In this document: one piece after another, positions 26,311 through 35,485 of the stretch
How positions within the stretch are numbered: position 1 is the stretch's first letter
Layout of the letters: each line of letters starts with the position of its first letter
NCBI GenBank assembly: GCA_041753075.1
Contig: JBGSVE010000114.1
Location: 28,379-92,378 of the forward strand
Length of the DNA stretch: 64,000 nt
Source of the DNA: UBA6163 sp041753075
GTDB taxonomy: Bacteria > Planctomycetota > Planctomycetia > Pirellulales > Pirellulaceae
Reading direction: 5' to 3'
Translations under genes and position numbers: made by a program
The notes under the pieces: model-generated
The model's input: the letters and a program-made list of their open reading frames with translations, nothing else
Told to the model about the DNA's origin: nothing
The model's database searches: none

Positions 26311-27270
26311 ATGCTCGGTTTGCGGTATCTCAAAGTCGCCCCCACGATTCACGCGATTCATTACTATCGCGGCAAGATTCGCCAACAGGGCCCCGGTCTG
26401 TCGTTCTTCTACTTTGCCCCGTTTTCGGAGATCGTTCTGGTCTCGTTGGCAGCGACCGATGGGCCGTTTGTCTTCAATGAAACGACCGCCGACTTTCAAG
26501 ATGTCACGGTCCAGGGCCAGATCACGTATCGCGTGCTCGAGGCGACGAAGCTGGCATCGATGCTCGACTTCAGCATCGGTCGCGGCCAACAATATCGAAC
26601 CGATGATCCGTCAAAGCTGGTCGAGCGAATCACCAACGCGGCCCAGATTCTTGCTCGCGAATTTATTCAAAAGCGCATGCTTCAGGAATTGCTTGGCGAC
26701 ACCGAAGGCTTGGTGGCGACCGTTCGCCAAGGACTCAAGACGGCTCCGGTGCTGGCCGAACTGGGCGTCGACGTCACCGAGTTTCACGTCGTCGGCATGA
26801 AGGCATCACCCGAAATGGCCAAGGCGCTCCAGGCTGGTGCGCGCGAAGAGCTGTTGAAGAAAGCCGACGAAGCGTTGTTCGCGCGACGCAATGCCGTTGT
26901 CAACATGGAACGGTCTATCCGCGAAAACGAACTCAACACCGAAATCTTGGTCGAAGAAAAGCGACGCGAAGTACGGCAAGCCCAATTGAGCGCCGACATT
27001 GCCATCGAAGAACAGCGCACCACACTTGTCGAAAGCAAAGTTGCCAACGAACGTAAAGAGGCCGAGTCTCGCGCTTTCGCGCTCAACGCGACATTGCAGC
27101 CGCTGCAAAACGTAGATTGGAAAATCTTGATGGCCGCAGCCGGCGGCGGTAGCTCGGGTCAAAACATCGGGATCGCATTTCGTGAGTTGGCCGAGAATGC
27201 AACCAAGATTGGCCAATTGAATATATCGCCTGACCTGCTTGCTTCGTTGCTCAATCCCGACCAGGAGTAA
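26311..27270 (+). CDS. SPFH/Band 7 domain protein
   Basis: A 319-residue SPFH protein: KVAPTIHAIHYYRGKIRQQG at the start, FQDVTVQGQITYRVLEA in the band-7 core, then a long helical stretch (about residues 185-265; VEEKRREVRQAQLSADIAIE) typical of the coiled-coil arm. It has no clear N-terminal membrane helix, unlike flotillins. The next gene starts five bases after its stop, indicating one transcript and a shared job with the NAD-kinase-like protein. Confidence 0.88.
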   Translation: MLGLRYLKVAPTIHAIHYYRGKIRQQGPGLSFFYFAPFSEIVLVSLAATDGPFVFNETTADFQDVTVQGQITYRVLEATKLASMLDFSIGRGQQYRTDDPSKLVERITNAAQILAREFIQKRMLQELLGDTEGLVATVRQGLKTAPVLAELGVDVTEFHVVGMKASPEMAKALQAGAREELLKKADEALFARRNAVVNMERSIRENELNTEILVEEKRREVRQAQLSADIAIEEQRTTLVESKVANERKEAESRAFALNATLQPLQNVDWKILMAAAGGGSSGQNIGIAFRELAENATKIGQLNISPDLLASLLNPDQE

Positions 27271-27275
27271 CCGCC

Positions 27276-28289
27276 ATGCGAGTCGCTCCCGCCGTCGTCA
27301 TTGTCACGCGGCCCACGCGGCTGCAGGGACTGCGTGAGCGTTGGGGAACGCTCGGCCAAGCAAAGTTCCTGCTGCGTGCCGCGCGCGCCATCGAGTCGGC
27401 AGACGAATCCGACCAAATTGCGACCATGGCACCTACGGCCGCGATTACCAAAGGCAAGACAACCGAACAAGCCGATTTCGACGAATATGAAGCCGAAGAC
27501 TCGGTTTATCAAGCCGCCATTGATCGCTTGGAAACCGAGCTGCAATCGCAGTATCCCACACGAGTCATTCCACGCTCGTTTGTCCCGAGTTTTGATTTCG
27601 GTATGACCATGGTCGTCTTGGTCGTTGGCCAAGACGGGCTCGTCGCCAACGTCGCCAAGTATGTCGGCGATGTGCCAATCATTGCGATCAATCCCGATCC
27701 TCAGCGGATTGATGGTGTCCTGTTGCCGTTCGAGATCGCCGGCGCGTCTTCGATGGTCGATCGCGTTGCGAGCGATCGATTCGACTATCGCGAGGTCACG
27801 CTCGCCGAAGCAACACTCAACGATGGCCAACGCATGTTGGCGTTCAACGATTTCTTTGTCGGTGCGGCCAGTCATGTTTCGGCGCGATACATCTTGAGTG
27901 TCGGCGATCGCAGCGAGCCTCAATCGTCCAGCGGCCTGCTAGTGTGTACCGGCGCGGGCTCGACCGGCTGGATTTCGTCGGCGTTCAACATGGCCGCCGG
28001 TATCGCCAAAACAGTCGAAGGCAGTCTAGAAGTTCCCGGTCCAATGAATTGGGACGCGCGGCACTTGCGCTGGGTTGTTCGCGAGCCGTTCCTCAGCCGC
28101 ACCAGCCAAATTGGCCTCGTCGCCGGCACGTTGCCAGCAAGCGACCAGCTCAAAGTCGAATCATTGATGCCCGACGGCGGGGTCATTTTTTCGGACGGAA
28201 TCGAAGCTGATTTCTTACCGTTCAACAGCGGCTTGATCGCCCACATCGGCATCAGTCAACAAACCGCAAAGTTGGCAATCCCGAGTTAG
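27276..28289 (+). CDS. NAD kinase-like (ATP-NAD kinase superfamily) protein
   Basis: A 337-residue protein. The family GGDG nucleotide motif appears as VVGQDGLVANVAKYVGD, with the first Gly pair altered to GQDG. The conserved NE/D motif is AFNDFFVGAASHVSARY, and the substrate loop is CTGAGSTGWISSAFN. Residues 48-75 are a Glu/Asp-rich insertion. The altered GGDG leaves open whether it phosphorylates NAD or another diphosphate-linked substrate. Five bases separate it from the SPFH gene. Confidence 0.8.
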   Translation: MRVAPAVVIVTRPTRLQGLRERWGTLGQAKFLLRAARAIESADESDQIATMAPTAAITKGKTTEQADFDEYEAEDSVYQAAIDRLETELQSQYPTRVIPRSFVPSFDFGMTMVVLVVGQDGLVANVAKYVGDVPIIAINPDPQRIDGVLLPFEIAGASSMVDRVASDRFDYREVTLAEATLNDGQRMLAFNDFFVGAASHVSARYILSVGDRSEPQSSSGLLVCTGAGSTGWISSAFNMAAGIAKTVEGSLEVPGPMNWDARHLRWVVREPFLSRTSQIGLVAGTLPASDQLKVESLMPDGGVIFSDGIEADFLPFNSGLIAHIGISQQTAKLAIPS

Positions 28290-28304
28290 TGTTTTTTCAG
28301 AAGT

Positions 28305-28372
28305 TTGTGAGCGGCATGGCGCAAGCCACCGGTAGCGTGAATCACCGGCGGCTAGCGCCGATCCGCTCACAA
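28305..28372. repeat. 68-base imperfect hairpin element
   Basis: Long near-palindrome between convergent genes. Outer arms 28305-28314 and 28363-28372 pair perfectly (TTGTGAGCGG), and inner arms AGCCACCGG and CCGGCGGCT pair with one mismatch around a 12-base loop. The 3' half (28344-28368, 25 bases) is repeated exactly at 41154-41178. It overlaps the end of the PfkB gene and may act as a bidirectional terminator or a mobile palindromic repeat. Confidence 0.7.
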
Positions 28373-29254
28373 GCTATCTATCACCGATTGCGGAAGCTCC
28401 GGTGTAGCACCTTGTTGGGTGCAAACGTAGGCCGCAATGTCGCTGGCACGGCGATGTAGCACCGCGATCGGTTCGGCGCGCAACAAACCCATCGTGATCG
28501 CCGCAGTAAACGAATCACCAGCGCCGACGGTATCAATCGCATCAATCGCCGGTGGAGATTGCTCGTCCAGAACACCATCGGCAAGGATCAACGACCCACT
28601 GCCACCACGGGACAGCGCAATCACGCGTAACGAAAACGTTTCCGCGAGCATTCGCAGTGAATCCTCGATCGAACTGGCGGACAAACCAAGCGTTTGCATG
28701 ACGACGGGAAGCTCCTCATCGCTCAACTTAAAAACGTTGGCGAGTTGGAGTGATTGTCGAATGACGGGCTCGTTGAAAAAACTTTGACGCAAATTAACGT
28801 CAAATACGGCCAAACAATTCGGCTGCGTCGATTGCAAAAATCGATGAATCGTTGCCCGCGTCGTTTCGGAACGCTGCGCAAGCGTACCGAAACATACGGC
28901 ATTGCATTTTGATGCGACCTCAACAAGCGAATGATCCCACGAAACGTGATCCCAGGCCGTGTTGGCGGCGAAGTGATAACTCGGATGGCCATCACTGATT
29001 TCGACCATAACCGATCCAGTCGCACGCTGCGGGTCAACTTGCAGCCAATCGACGCGGACGTGCTTTTGTCGCAAAATCGCTTGCGCCTCGCGTCCGAGTT
29101 CATCACTACCGACGGCGCTAATTACTGCCGCGTCGGCTCCCAGCGCCGCAGCATGGCAGGCGAAGTTCGCCGGCGCACCGCCAAACCGCGCCGCATCGGG
29201 ATAAACATCCCACAGCACTTCGCCCAGACCAACAATTCTCAGTGGATCATTCAT
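28367..29254 (-). CDS. PfkB-family carbohydrate kinase (fructokinase-like)
   Basis: About 295 residues from ATG 29254 (MNDPLRIVGLGEVLWDVYPD), the usual fructokinase start; the frame is open to 29353, but the upstream part is not protein-like. Motifs: FGGAPANFACHAAALGAD (substrate Gly-Gly and Asn), ALSRGGSGSL, and the catalytic DTVGAGDSFTAAI. It phosphorylates a sugar, most likely fructose. It starts 50 bases after the hrpB stop. Confidence 0.9.
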   Translation of the reverse strand: MNDPLRIVGLGEVLWDVYPDAARFGGAPANFACHAAALGADAAVISAVGSDELGREAQAILRQKHVRVDWLQVDPQRATGSVMVEISDGHPSYHFAANTAWDHVSWDHSLVEVASKCNAVCFGTLAQRSETTRATIHRFLQSTQPNCLAVFDVNLRQSFFNEPVIRQSLQLANVFKLSDEELPVVMQTLGLSASSIEDSLRMLAETFSLRVIALSRGGSGSLILADGVLDEQSPPAIDAIDTVGAGDSFTAAITMGLLRAEPIAVLHRRASDIAAYVCTQQGATPELPQSVIDSL

Positions 29255-29303
29255 CACAGTGATCATACACAACATCGCAGCACGAGCGTCGGTGTATCGA
29301 ACG

Positions 29304-31832
29304 TCACTTTGGTTTGAGACCATTGCGAGTTGCCGTCGCCGTGGTCGGGTCATCGGGCCAAAAGTGTTTGGGGTATCGTCGTCGAAGTTCTTTGCGAATT
29401 TGTGCGTAGGTTACCGCCCAGAAGTTTTCCAGGTCTTCGGTGATCTGTTGCGGTTGGCGATTGGGACCGAGCAGATGCAATTGAATCGGCACGCGGCCAC
29501 CGGCGACTCGAGGCGTCTGGCGCATGCCAAACAATTCTTGAATGCGGACTTCCATGATCGGCGATTTGCCGTCGCTGTATTGAATCGCAATCGCGTTGCC
29601 GCTGGGAACCACGATCTTCGCCGGCGCATGCTGGTCGATTGATTGCAGTTGCGAATAGTCAAAGCGAGACCGCAAACTGTCGAGCCACGGAGCGGTTTTC
29701 AACTCGGCAATCGACGTCCGCGTTGCACATAACGATCGCAGCACATCGCCTGTGGCACCATCATCCAGCGGCGGTATCCCGGCATCCGGCATTCTTTGGC
29801 ACAGGAACCGGACACGGGCGATAAAGCTTGTGATTGAATCAGCCTCTGCCGGAAAGCATCGCTCGATCGCTTGGCGAGCATGATGAAACAGTAGCTCGGC
29901 GACTGCCGGACCTGGCCGACAAGTTGCCGGTGATTCGGCCAGCATCAGGTCATCAAAATAGGTCCGGCGGCGAACCACAACCGCTTTTAATGTGGGATTA
30001 AAAAACGGTTCGTCGACTTCATGGATGAATCGTTGGTCGAGCCAATCCGCATTAAGCGAAGATGCACAGTAAACGATTGCTTCGCTTCCAGACGCATCCG
30101 AATCGATACACAAAAACAGTTCGCCATCGCGCGACAGGGACCGTCGGTCCAGCCGCACGCCGCGGCCGCCGACCATCACGCCCACCTCGGAACTGAAGCT
30201 TCGTCGCAGCGCCACGCGGTCGGGGTACGCCGCCAATAACGCACGTTTGAGCCGCTGCGAATCGCTTTGTGATTCATCGCCGCGTTGAACGGAGTGACTA
30301 CCTGCCATGCGTTGAATCTGGTCCGCCACACGTTTGATTTGTTTAGCTGCGGCGAGATTGACCGAGCCACGATCGCGACCATCGAGCACTGCGCAAAGCC
30401 GCTCGACGCGATGAAACACATCGCAATCTCCGCCGCTCGAATTCGCGTCGGTTTGATTGCGAAACGGGTCGCGTTCGGTCAACAGCGCCGCCGCCATCGC
30501 CGCGTGCCCGACAACGCCCAACCGCTGCGCCGCGACCATCATCCGTGACAATCGCGGATGCAGCGGATACGCCAGCATCTGGTGACCGGTTTCGGTCAGG
30601 TTGTCGTTGTCATCGATTGCGTCCAACCGCTGCAGCAACCGCTGGGCGTGCATGATCGACTGCGTCGGCGGTGGTGTCAGCCAGGGAAAAGCGAGCACGT
30701 CGCGCTCGCCCCAGGCGGCCAACGTCAACAACGCATCGCTGAAATCTCCGCGCTCAATTTCGGGCGTGTCGCGCTCGCGGCGGGCACGATGCGCTGTCGC
30801 TGACCACAACCGAACACAAACGCCGGGTTCGGTGCGTCCGGCGCGCCCGGTTCGTTGTTCAGCGGACGCTTGCGAGATCGGTTCACGTTGCAGCGTGGGC
30901 AGTCCCACTCGCGGGTCAAATCGCATCACGCGAGCCAGTCCACTGTCGATCACTCCGGTCACGCCGGGAATGGTGATCGAGGTCTCGGCGACATTTGTAG
31001 CCAAGATAATCTTTCGCGTCGCGGAAATCGCCAGCACGGCGTCTTGTGAATCTGCGTCCATGTCGCCGTACAGTTCACAAACCACACAGCCTCTTGCCAA
31101 CCGCATGGCTTCAATCTTTCGGCGCGCGAGTTTGATCTCACCCACGCCGGGCAAGAACACCAAGACATGACCCGCAGTCGCGGCCATTAGGTTTGGCAGC
31201 GCCACGGCGACTTGTTCCTCGATCGATGTCTTGAGCAACGAGTTCTGGTAACGAATATCAACATCGAACGACCGTCCTTCACTGGTTACCGCGACGGCAT
31301 CACCAAAAAACTCCACCAGCGGCGCGGGATCGAGCGTAGCGGACATCACAACGATGCGCAGCTCCGGGCGTAGCGCTAGGCGAATGCGTTGCAACATTCC
31401 CAGCGCCAGATCCATCTCCAAACTGCGTTCATGAAATTCGTCCAAAATGACGCAGGCAACACCGTCGAGAACCGGATCGCGTTGCAATCGTCTGAGCAGC
31501 ACGCCGGTGGTCATCGCAATCAAGCAGGTCGTTGCGCTGGTTCGCTTGTCGAACCGAACGTGATAACCCACGGTTTCGCCAACACCGCCGCCGAGTTGTT
31601 GTGCCAATCTTGCCGCCGCAGATCGGGCGGCCAACCGCCGTGGCTGGATCAGGAGAATTTGTCCCACGCCGACGATCTCATCACTCATCAACGCCGGTGG
31701 TACGCCCGTCGTCTTGCCCGCGCCCGGAGGGGCCTTGAGCACAACGGGTCGCGACGATGCCGCCGCCCGCACGATCTCCGGCAAACAATCGCTTACGGGC
31801 AAACGAGCCATCGATTCAGCGTATTGGGACAT
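29304..31832 (-). CDS. hrpB: ATP-dependent helicase HrpB
   Basis: An 842-residue DExH/DEAH-box helicase. Walker A LKAPPGAGKTTGVPPALM (about residues 34-50), motif II ILDEFHERSLEMD, motif III VVMSATLD, motif V TNVAETSITIPGVTGVIDSG and motif VI SQASAEQRTGRAGRTEPGVC are visible. The HrpB C-terminal domain follows with VRIQELFGMRQTP and WAVTYAQIRKELRRRYPKHF. RNA helicase of unclear cellular role. Length matches the family (about 820). Confidence 0.95.
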   Translation of the reverse strand: MSQYAESMARLPVSDCLPEIVRAAASSRPVVLKAPPGAGKTTGVPPALMSDEIVGVGQILLIQPRRLAARSAAARLAQQLGGGVGETVGYHVRFDKRTSATTCLIAMTTGVLLRRLQRDPVLDGVACVILDEFHERSLEMDLALGMLQRIRLALRPELRIVVMSATLDPAPLVEFFGDAVAVTSEGRSFDVDIRYQNSLLKTSIEEQVAVALPNLMAATAGHVLVFLPGVGEIKLARRKIEAMRLARGCVVCELYGDMDADSQDAVLAISATRKIILATNVAETSITIPGVTGVIDSGLARVMRFDPRVGLPTLQREPISQASAEQRTGRAGRTEPGVCVRLWSATAHRARRERDTPEIERGDFSDALLTLAAWGERDVLAFPWLTPPPTQSIMHAQRLLQRLDAIDDNDNLTETGHQMLAYPLHPRLSRMMVAAQRLGVVGHAAMAAALLTERDPFRNQTDANSSGGDCDVFHRVERLCAVLDGRDRGSVNLAAAKQIKRVADQIQRMAGSHSVQRGDESQSDSQRLKRALLAAYPDRVALRRSFSSEVGVMVGGRGVRLDRRSLSRDGELFLCIDSDASGSEAIVYCASSLNADWLDQRFIHEVDEPFFNPTLKAVVVRRRTYFDDLMLAESPATCRPGPAVAELLFHHARQAIERCFPAEADSITSFIARVRFLCQRMPDAGIPPLDDGATGDVLRSLCATRTSIAELKTAPWLDSLRSRFDYSQLQSIDQHAPAKIVVPSGNAIAIQYSDGKSPIMEVRIQELFGMRQTPRVAGGRVPIQLHLLGPNRQPQQITEDLENFWAVTYAQIRKELRRRYPKHFWPDDPTTATATRNGLKPK

Positions 31833-31863
31833 TCGAGATCGTGTTCAGCGATTCCGTTTTGGG

Positions 31864-33696
31864 CTACAGGTACTGGGCAATTTCGCCGCCGCGCGCGGCT
31901 CGGGCATCGACCATTTTGTGCACCTCGGCATCCTCGACGAGCGGTGGCGCGTGGTGCGGCTTGATCCGCGAATCGATCACAACCGGCCCACGACATCCCC
32001 AATGTTTATCGACCGTTTCGCTATCGATTCCCAACAAATCGATCGCCGGATTGCTACGAGTAAAGACAATCCATAGCCAATTTAACAACGTCGCGGCGGC
32101 AAATTGGGAATCATCGACAAGTGTAATCAGCGGAAACTGCTTGGCTTCTCGATCGCCGCCGAATTCAGTGCAGAAACGCGAGACATCGTCGCGCCACGAA
32201 TCTCCGGTGCAGCGAGGTGCGCTGATAGTAAGCACACCGGGCAGGGCAATTCGCGGTTCGTTGAATCCCCCTGGCAACGACAAGTCCGCCGGCAACTGCG
32301 TCCCCAATTCACGGATGACTCGATCTGCGGCGGCAAACACAACCTTCGAGCCTTGATTCAATCCGGTACCGCTGTAGTCGAGCGTATCGATCGTGGTGCG
32401 AGTTTGAAAATGCAAGTCGCGGCGCGAGTCAAATCGCGACAGCAGATGCGTCAAGAAAGCCTGCAGATTATGAATATCCAACGCGCCCGACCGATCTTCG
32501 GCAATCATCAGGTACTTGGCCAAGGACAGTTGGCCGTTGCCCAGAATCGCATTGGCCTGGGTCAGTAACTCTTGCGGTTGATGCGAACTGACATGCGGCA
32601 TATATCGCTCGGTGCCGATTGCCAACAACAGTGGATGCACACCGGCGGCATCAACCGCATGAATTGCCTTCACGCCCGGAATGACCGACGGGATGATCGG
32701 ATCGGTCAGCTCGTGAATCAATTGACCAAACGTGGTGTCTTCTTGGGGTGGTCTACCGACAACGGTGAACGGCCAAATTGCGTCACTGCGATGCCAAACA
32801 TGTTTGACCTTCATCACGGGAAACGGATGTTGCAAACTGTAGTAGCCAAGGTGATCGCCAAACGGTCCCTCGGGTTTTGTTGCTTGGGGATCGATCTCGC
32901 CAACGATTGCGAAGTCGGCATCCGCATACACCGGAGCCTGATCGCCGCGAATCATCGCGATGCGACGACCGGCTAGCGCTCCGGCAAATGTTAGTTCGGT
33001 TAAACCTTCGGGAAGTGGCATCACGGCAGCCAACGACATCGCTGGCGAACCACCGACGGTGATCGCGACGGACAATGGTCGAGCGCAATCGATCGCGGCG
33101 CGGTGATGAACTCCCATGCCACGATGGATTTGATAATGGATGCCGACTTCATCGCTCGGGTCGTAGTCATTGCCGCTCAATTGGACGCGGTACATGCCCA
33201 GATTGACTCGCATCAAATTCGTCGGTGCAAGTGGGTCGACGCTTAATACCTGAGGCAACGTCACAAACGCTCCACCGTCATCCGGCCAACATTTAAGTTG
33301 TGGTAAGTCGGCGAGCGAACAGCGCGAACCCAATACGGCTCCACGGCGCGTGTAGCGCGGCAGCATCCTCAACGCCGTCAGCGGAACACCGGCGTAGCGA
33401 AACGGGTTTCGCGGCAACGCAGCGGGATCGAGTTTGACTTCGATCACCCGTCGAACGGATTCGAGCGTATCGCGAAAAAGGTAACGCGCTTGCTCGAGTG
33501 ACCCAAACAGATTGGACGCCATCGCAAACCGGCAACCAATCACGCGATTGAACAGGATTGCCGGCCCCGAGCGAGCGTAAACGCGCCGCTGGATCTCGGC
33601 CATTTCGAGATTGGCGTCAACCGAATCATTGATCTCGATCAAACGCCCCGCCTGGCGCAAATCGTTAACGACGTCTCGGGTGCTGCGGTGTCTCAT
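31864..33696 (-). CDS. UbiD-family prenylated-FMN decarboxylase
   Basis: A 610-residue UbiD-family protein: LRQAGRLIEINDSVDANLEM at the start, NLGMYRVQLSGNDYDPSDEV, GIHYQIHRGMGVHHRAA, then KPEGPFGDHLGYY and AIWPFTVVGRPPQEDTTFGQ. It uses prenylated FMN for reversible decarboxylation of an unsaturated acid. Length is above the 490 of E. coli UbiD and near the long form linked to futalosine-pathway menaquinone synthesis, so a menaquinone role is plausible. No other menaquinone gene or UbiX is in this window. Confidence 0.88.
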   Translation of the reverse strand: MRHRSTRDVVNDLRQAGRLIEINDSVDANLEMAEIQRRVYARSGPAILFNRVIGCRFAMASNLFGSLEQARYLFRDTLESVRRVIEVKLDPAALPRNPFRYAGVPLTALRMLPRYTRRGAVLGSRCSLADLPQLKCWPDDGGAFVTLPQVLSVDPLAPTNLMRVNLGMYRVQLSGNDYDPSDEVGIHYQIHRGMGVHHRAAIDCARPLSVAITVGGSPAMSLAAVMPLPEGLTELTFAGALAGRRIAMIRGDQAPVYADADFAIVGEIDPQATKPEGPFGDHLGYYSLQHPFPVMKVKHVWHRSDAIWPFTVVGRPPQEDTTFGQLIHELTDPIIPSVIPGVKAIHAVDAAGVHPLLLAIGTERYMPHVSSHQPQELLTQANAILGNGQLSLAKYLMIAEDRSGALDIHNLQAFLTHLLSRFDSRRDLHFQTRTTIDTLDYSGTGLNQGSKVVFAAADRVIRELGTQLPADLSLPGGFNEPRIALPGVLTISAPRCTGDSWRDDVSRFCTEFGGDREAKQFPLITLVDDSQFAAATLLNWLWIVFTRSNPAIDLLGIDSETVDKHWGCRGPVVIDSRIKPHHAPPLVEDAEVHKMVDARAARGGEIAQYL

Positions 33697-33865
33697 GTAA
33701 GTAAACGCGATGCGTGTAAACCGAACTTCGCCTGAGCGTGACTGGGTAGGATAACCGCTGGCAAGTCCCTAGACTAACGCCCAACCCGGCCAACACGTTG
33801 AAGCCGGCGGTTGCAACTTGCGAAGGAATTTGAAATTGAGCTTGCCGTTGATCGCACTAGTCAAA

Positions 33866-35344
33866 ATGGAATCGACCAAGGCCGACCTGTTGACGAGCAA
33901 GGCTGATTGCTTGGTCGTTGGCATTGGTGACAACGGTGCGCTATCGACCGCGGCGATTGATCTCGACAAGCTCGCTGGCGGTTGGGTCAGTCAATCAATC
34001 AAGTCCGGCGCGCTGAAGACCAAGCGTGGCGAGTTGACGTTGATGCCCGCGATTCCCGCGATTGGCACGGGCACGTCCGCCCCGGCGACGTTGATGTTTG
34101 TTGGTGTTGGTGACATTGAAAAGCTGCGCCGAGGCCAAGCGTTCGATTTAGGTGCGGCGATGATGCGGCGATTGGTCGATGCGCCGCGCGAGCGAGTGGT
34201 GGTTTCACTTGCGGGATTGATCGCCGACGAGCTCCATGATGCCGTGGTTGCTGGAGCGATGATGGGTTGTGATGGCGAATCGATTTACATGGCCGAACCA
34301 AAAATCAATCCGCCGCAGGTGATTGCGTGGCATGGTTTTGGCGATGCGAGTATCGCGCAGGGAGCGATCATTGGCGATTCGATCAATACGACCCGGCGTA
34401 TGGTCAACGAACCGGCCAATCATATTTACCCTGAGTCATTCGCCGACGCGGCCAGCGCGATTGCGGCCGACGTTGGTTTGGCAATCGAAGTTTGGGACGA
34501 GAAACGGTTGGAGTCCGAGGGTTGTCGCGCGATTCTGGCCGTTGGTGCCGCGTCAATTCGTCCGCCGCGTTTGGTGATCATGAAGTATCAAGGCGGTGAC
34601 AACTCTCAACCTTGGGTTGCTCTAGTTGGTAAGGGTGTGACGTTTGACAGCGGTGGACTGTCGATCAAGCCAACTGACGGCATGGTCGACATGAAGTGCG
34701 ATATGGCCGGTGCCGCGACGGTGTTGGGAACGATGCGCGCGATCGCGTTGCTGAAGATAAAAGTGAACGTGATTGGTCTGTGCGGTCTCGCCGAGAACAT
34801 GATCAGCGGCACGGCATTCAAACTTGGTGATGTGATTGAAGCTCGCAACGGCACGACGATCGAGATACTCAATACCGACGCTGAAGGCCGCGTGGTGCTT
34901 GCCGACACACTCGACGTCGCCGTTCAGCACAAGCCCGTCGCAATCGTTGACTTGGCGACATTGACCGGCGCCTGCATGGTGGCGCTGGGCCGTGATGTGG
35001 CCGGGCTAATGACAAACGACGAACCGCTTTGTGAGGCGCTGGGTCAAGCGGCCGAGGCCGAAGGCGAGTTGGTTTGGAAGCTGCCGATGTTCGATTTCTA
35101 CGGCGAGCAAATCAAGAGCAAGGTCGCCGACATCAAGAATACCGGCGACGCACGCTGGGGCGGCGCGATCACGGCGGCCAAATTCTTGGAATGCTTTGTC
35201 GGCAATGCACCCTGGGTCCATATCGACATCGCCGGCCCCGCGTTTGCGGAGTCGAGCAAGCCGCACCGTGATGCAGGTGCGACCGGTGTGATGCTACGAA
35301 CGCTTGTGGCCTGGCTGAACGACCGCGCTGCTGGAAAGCCATAG
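33866..35344 (+). CDS. pepA: cytosol (leucyl) aminopeptidase, M17 family
   Basis: About 492 residues. The C-terminal catalytic domain shows VGKGVTFDSGGLSIKPTDGM (Lys and Asp metal ligands), DMKCDMAGAATVLGTMRAIA, the M17 signature NTDAEGRVVLADTL and VDLATLTGACMVALG. It releases N-terminal amino acids and uses two metal ions. The frame is open from TTG at 33818; ATG 33866 (MESTKADLLTSKADCLVVG) fits family starts better, but no clear ribosome site decides. It faces the UbiD gene divergently across about 120-170 bases. Confidence 0.93.
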   Translation: MESTKADLLTSKADCLVVGIGDNGALSTAAIDLDKLAGGWVSQSIKSGALKTKRGELTLMPAIPAIGTGTSAPATLMFVGVGDIEKLRRGQAFDLGAAMMRRLVDAPRERVVVSLAGLIADELHDAVVAGAMMGCDGESIYMAEPKINPPQVIAWHGFGDASIAQGAIIGDSINTTRRMVNEPANHIYPESFADAASAIAADVGLAIEVWDEKRLESEGCRAILAVGAASIRPPRLVIMKYQGGDNSQPWVALVGKGVTFDSGGLSIKPTDGMVDMKCDMAGAATVLGTMRAIALLKIKVNVIGLCGLAENMISGTAFKLGDVIEARNGTTIEILNTDAEGRVVLADTLDVAVQHKPVAIVDLATLTGACMVALGRDVAGLMTNDEPLCEALGQAAEAEGELVWKLPMFDFYGEQIKSKVADIKNTGDARWGGAITAAKFLECFVGNAPWVHIDIAGPAFAESSKPHRDAGATGVMLRTLVAWLNDRAAGKP

Positions 35345-35362
35345 TGATGACACATCACTTTT
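35344..35362 (+). terminator. pepA terminator
   Basis: A perfect 6-bp stem with 3-base loop (GTGATG aca CATCAC) starts at the last base of the pepA stop and is followed by TTTT. The stem is short, so termination may be partial. Confidence 0.5.
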
Positions 35363-35485
35363 CGTTGTCGGTTTGGCAATCGATGATGGTGTCGTCGTTT
35401 TCGACGGTGTCGCGGGCACATTGGAGTCGCGACCGAGTGGGTTCGGTGTTGACCAAAGAGACGATAGGTCGCGGTTATCCAAAAT

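Noticed and set aside
25716..26345. A 209-codon minus-strand frame with long Val/Ile/Phe runs, looking like a membrane protein.
   Set aside because: It is the antisense shadow of the Asp/Glu tail of ScpB (GAC/GAT/GAA read backwards give GTC/ATC/TTC).
35294..35482. A 62-codon minus-strand gene after cpaE.
   Set aside because: It overlaps the end of pepA and its terminator, has no ribosome site and reads as low-complexity Ser/Thr/Pro.
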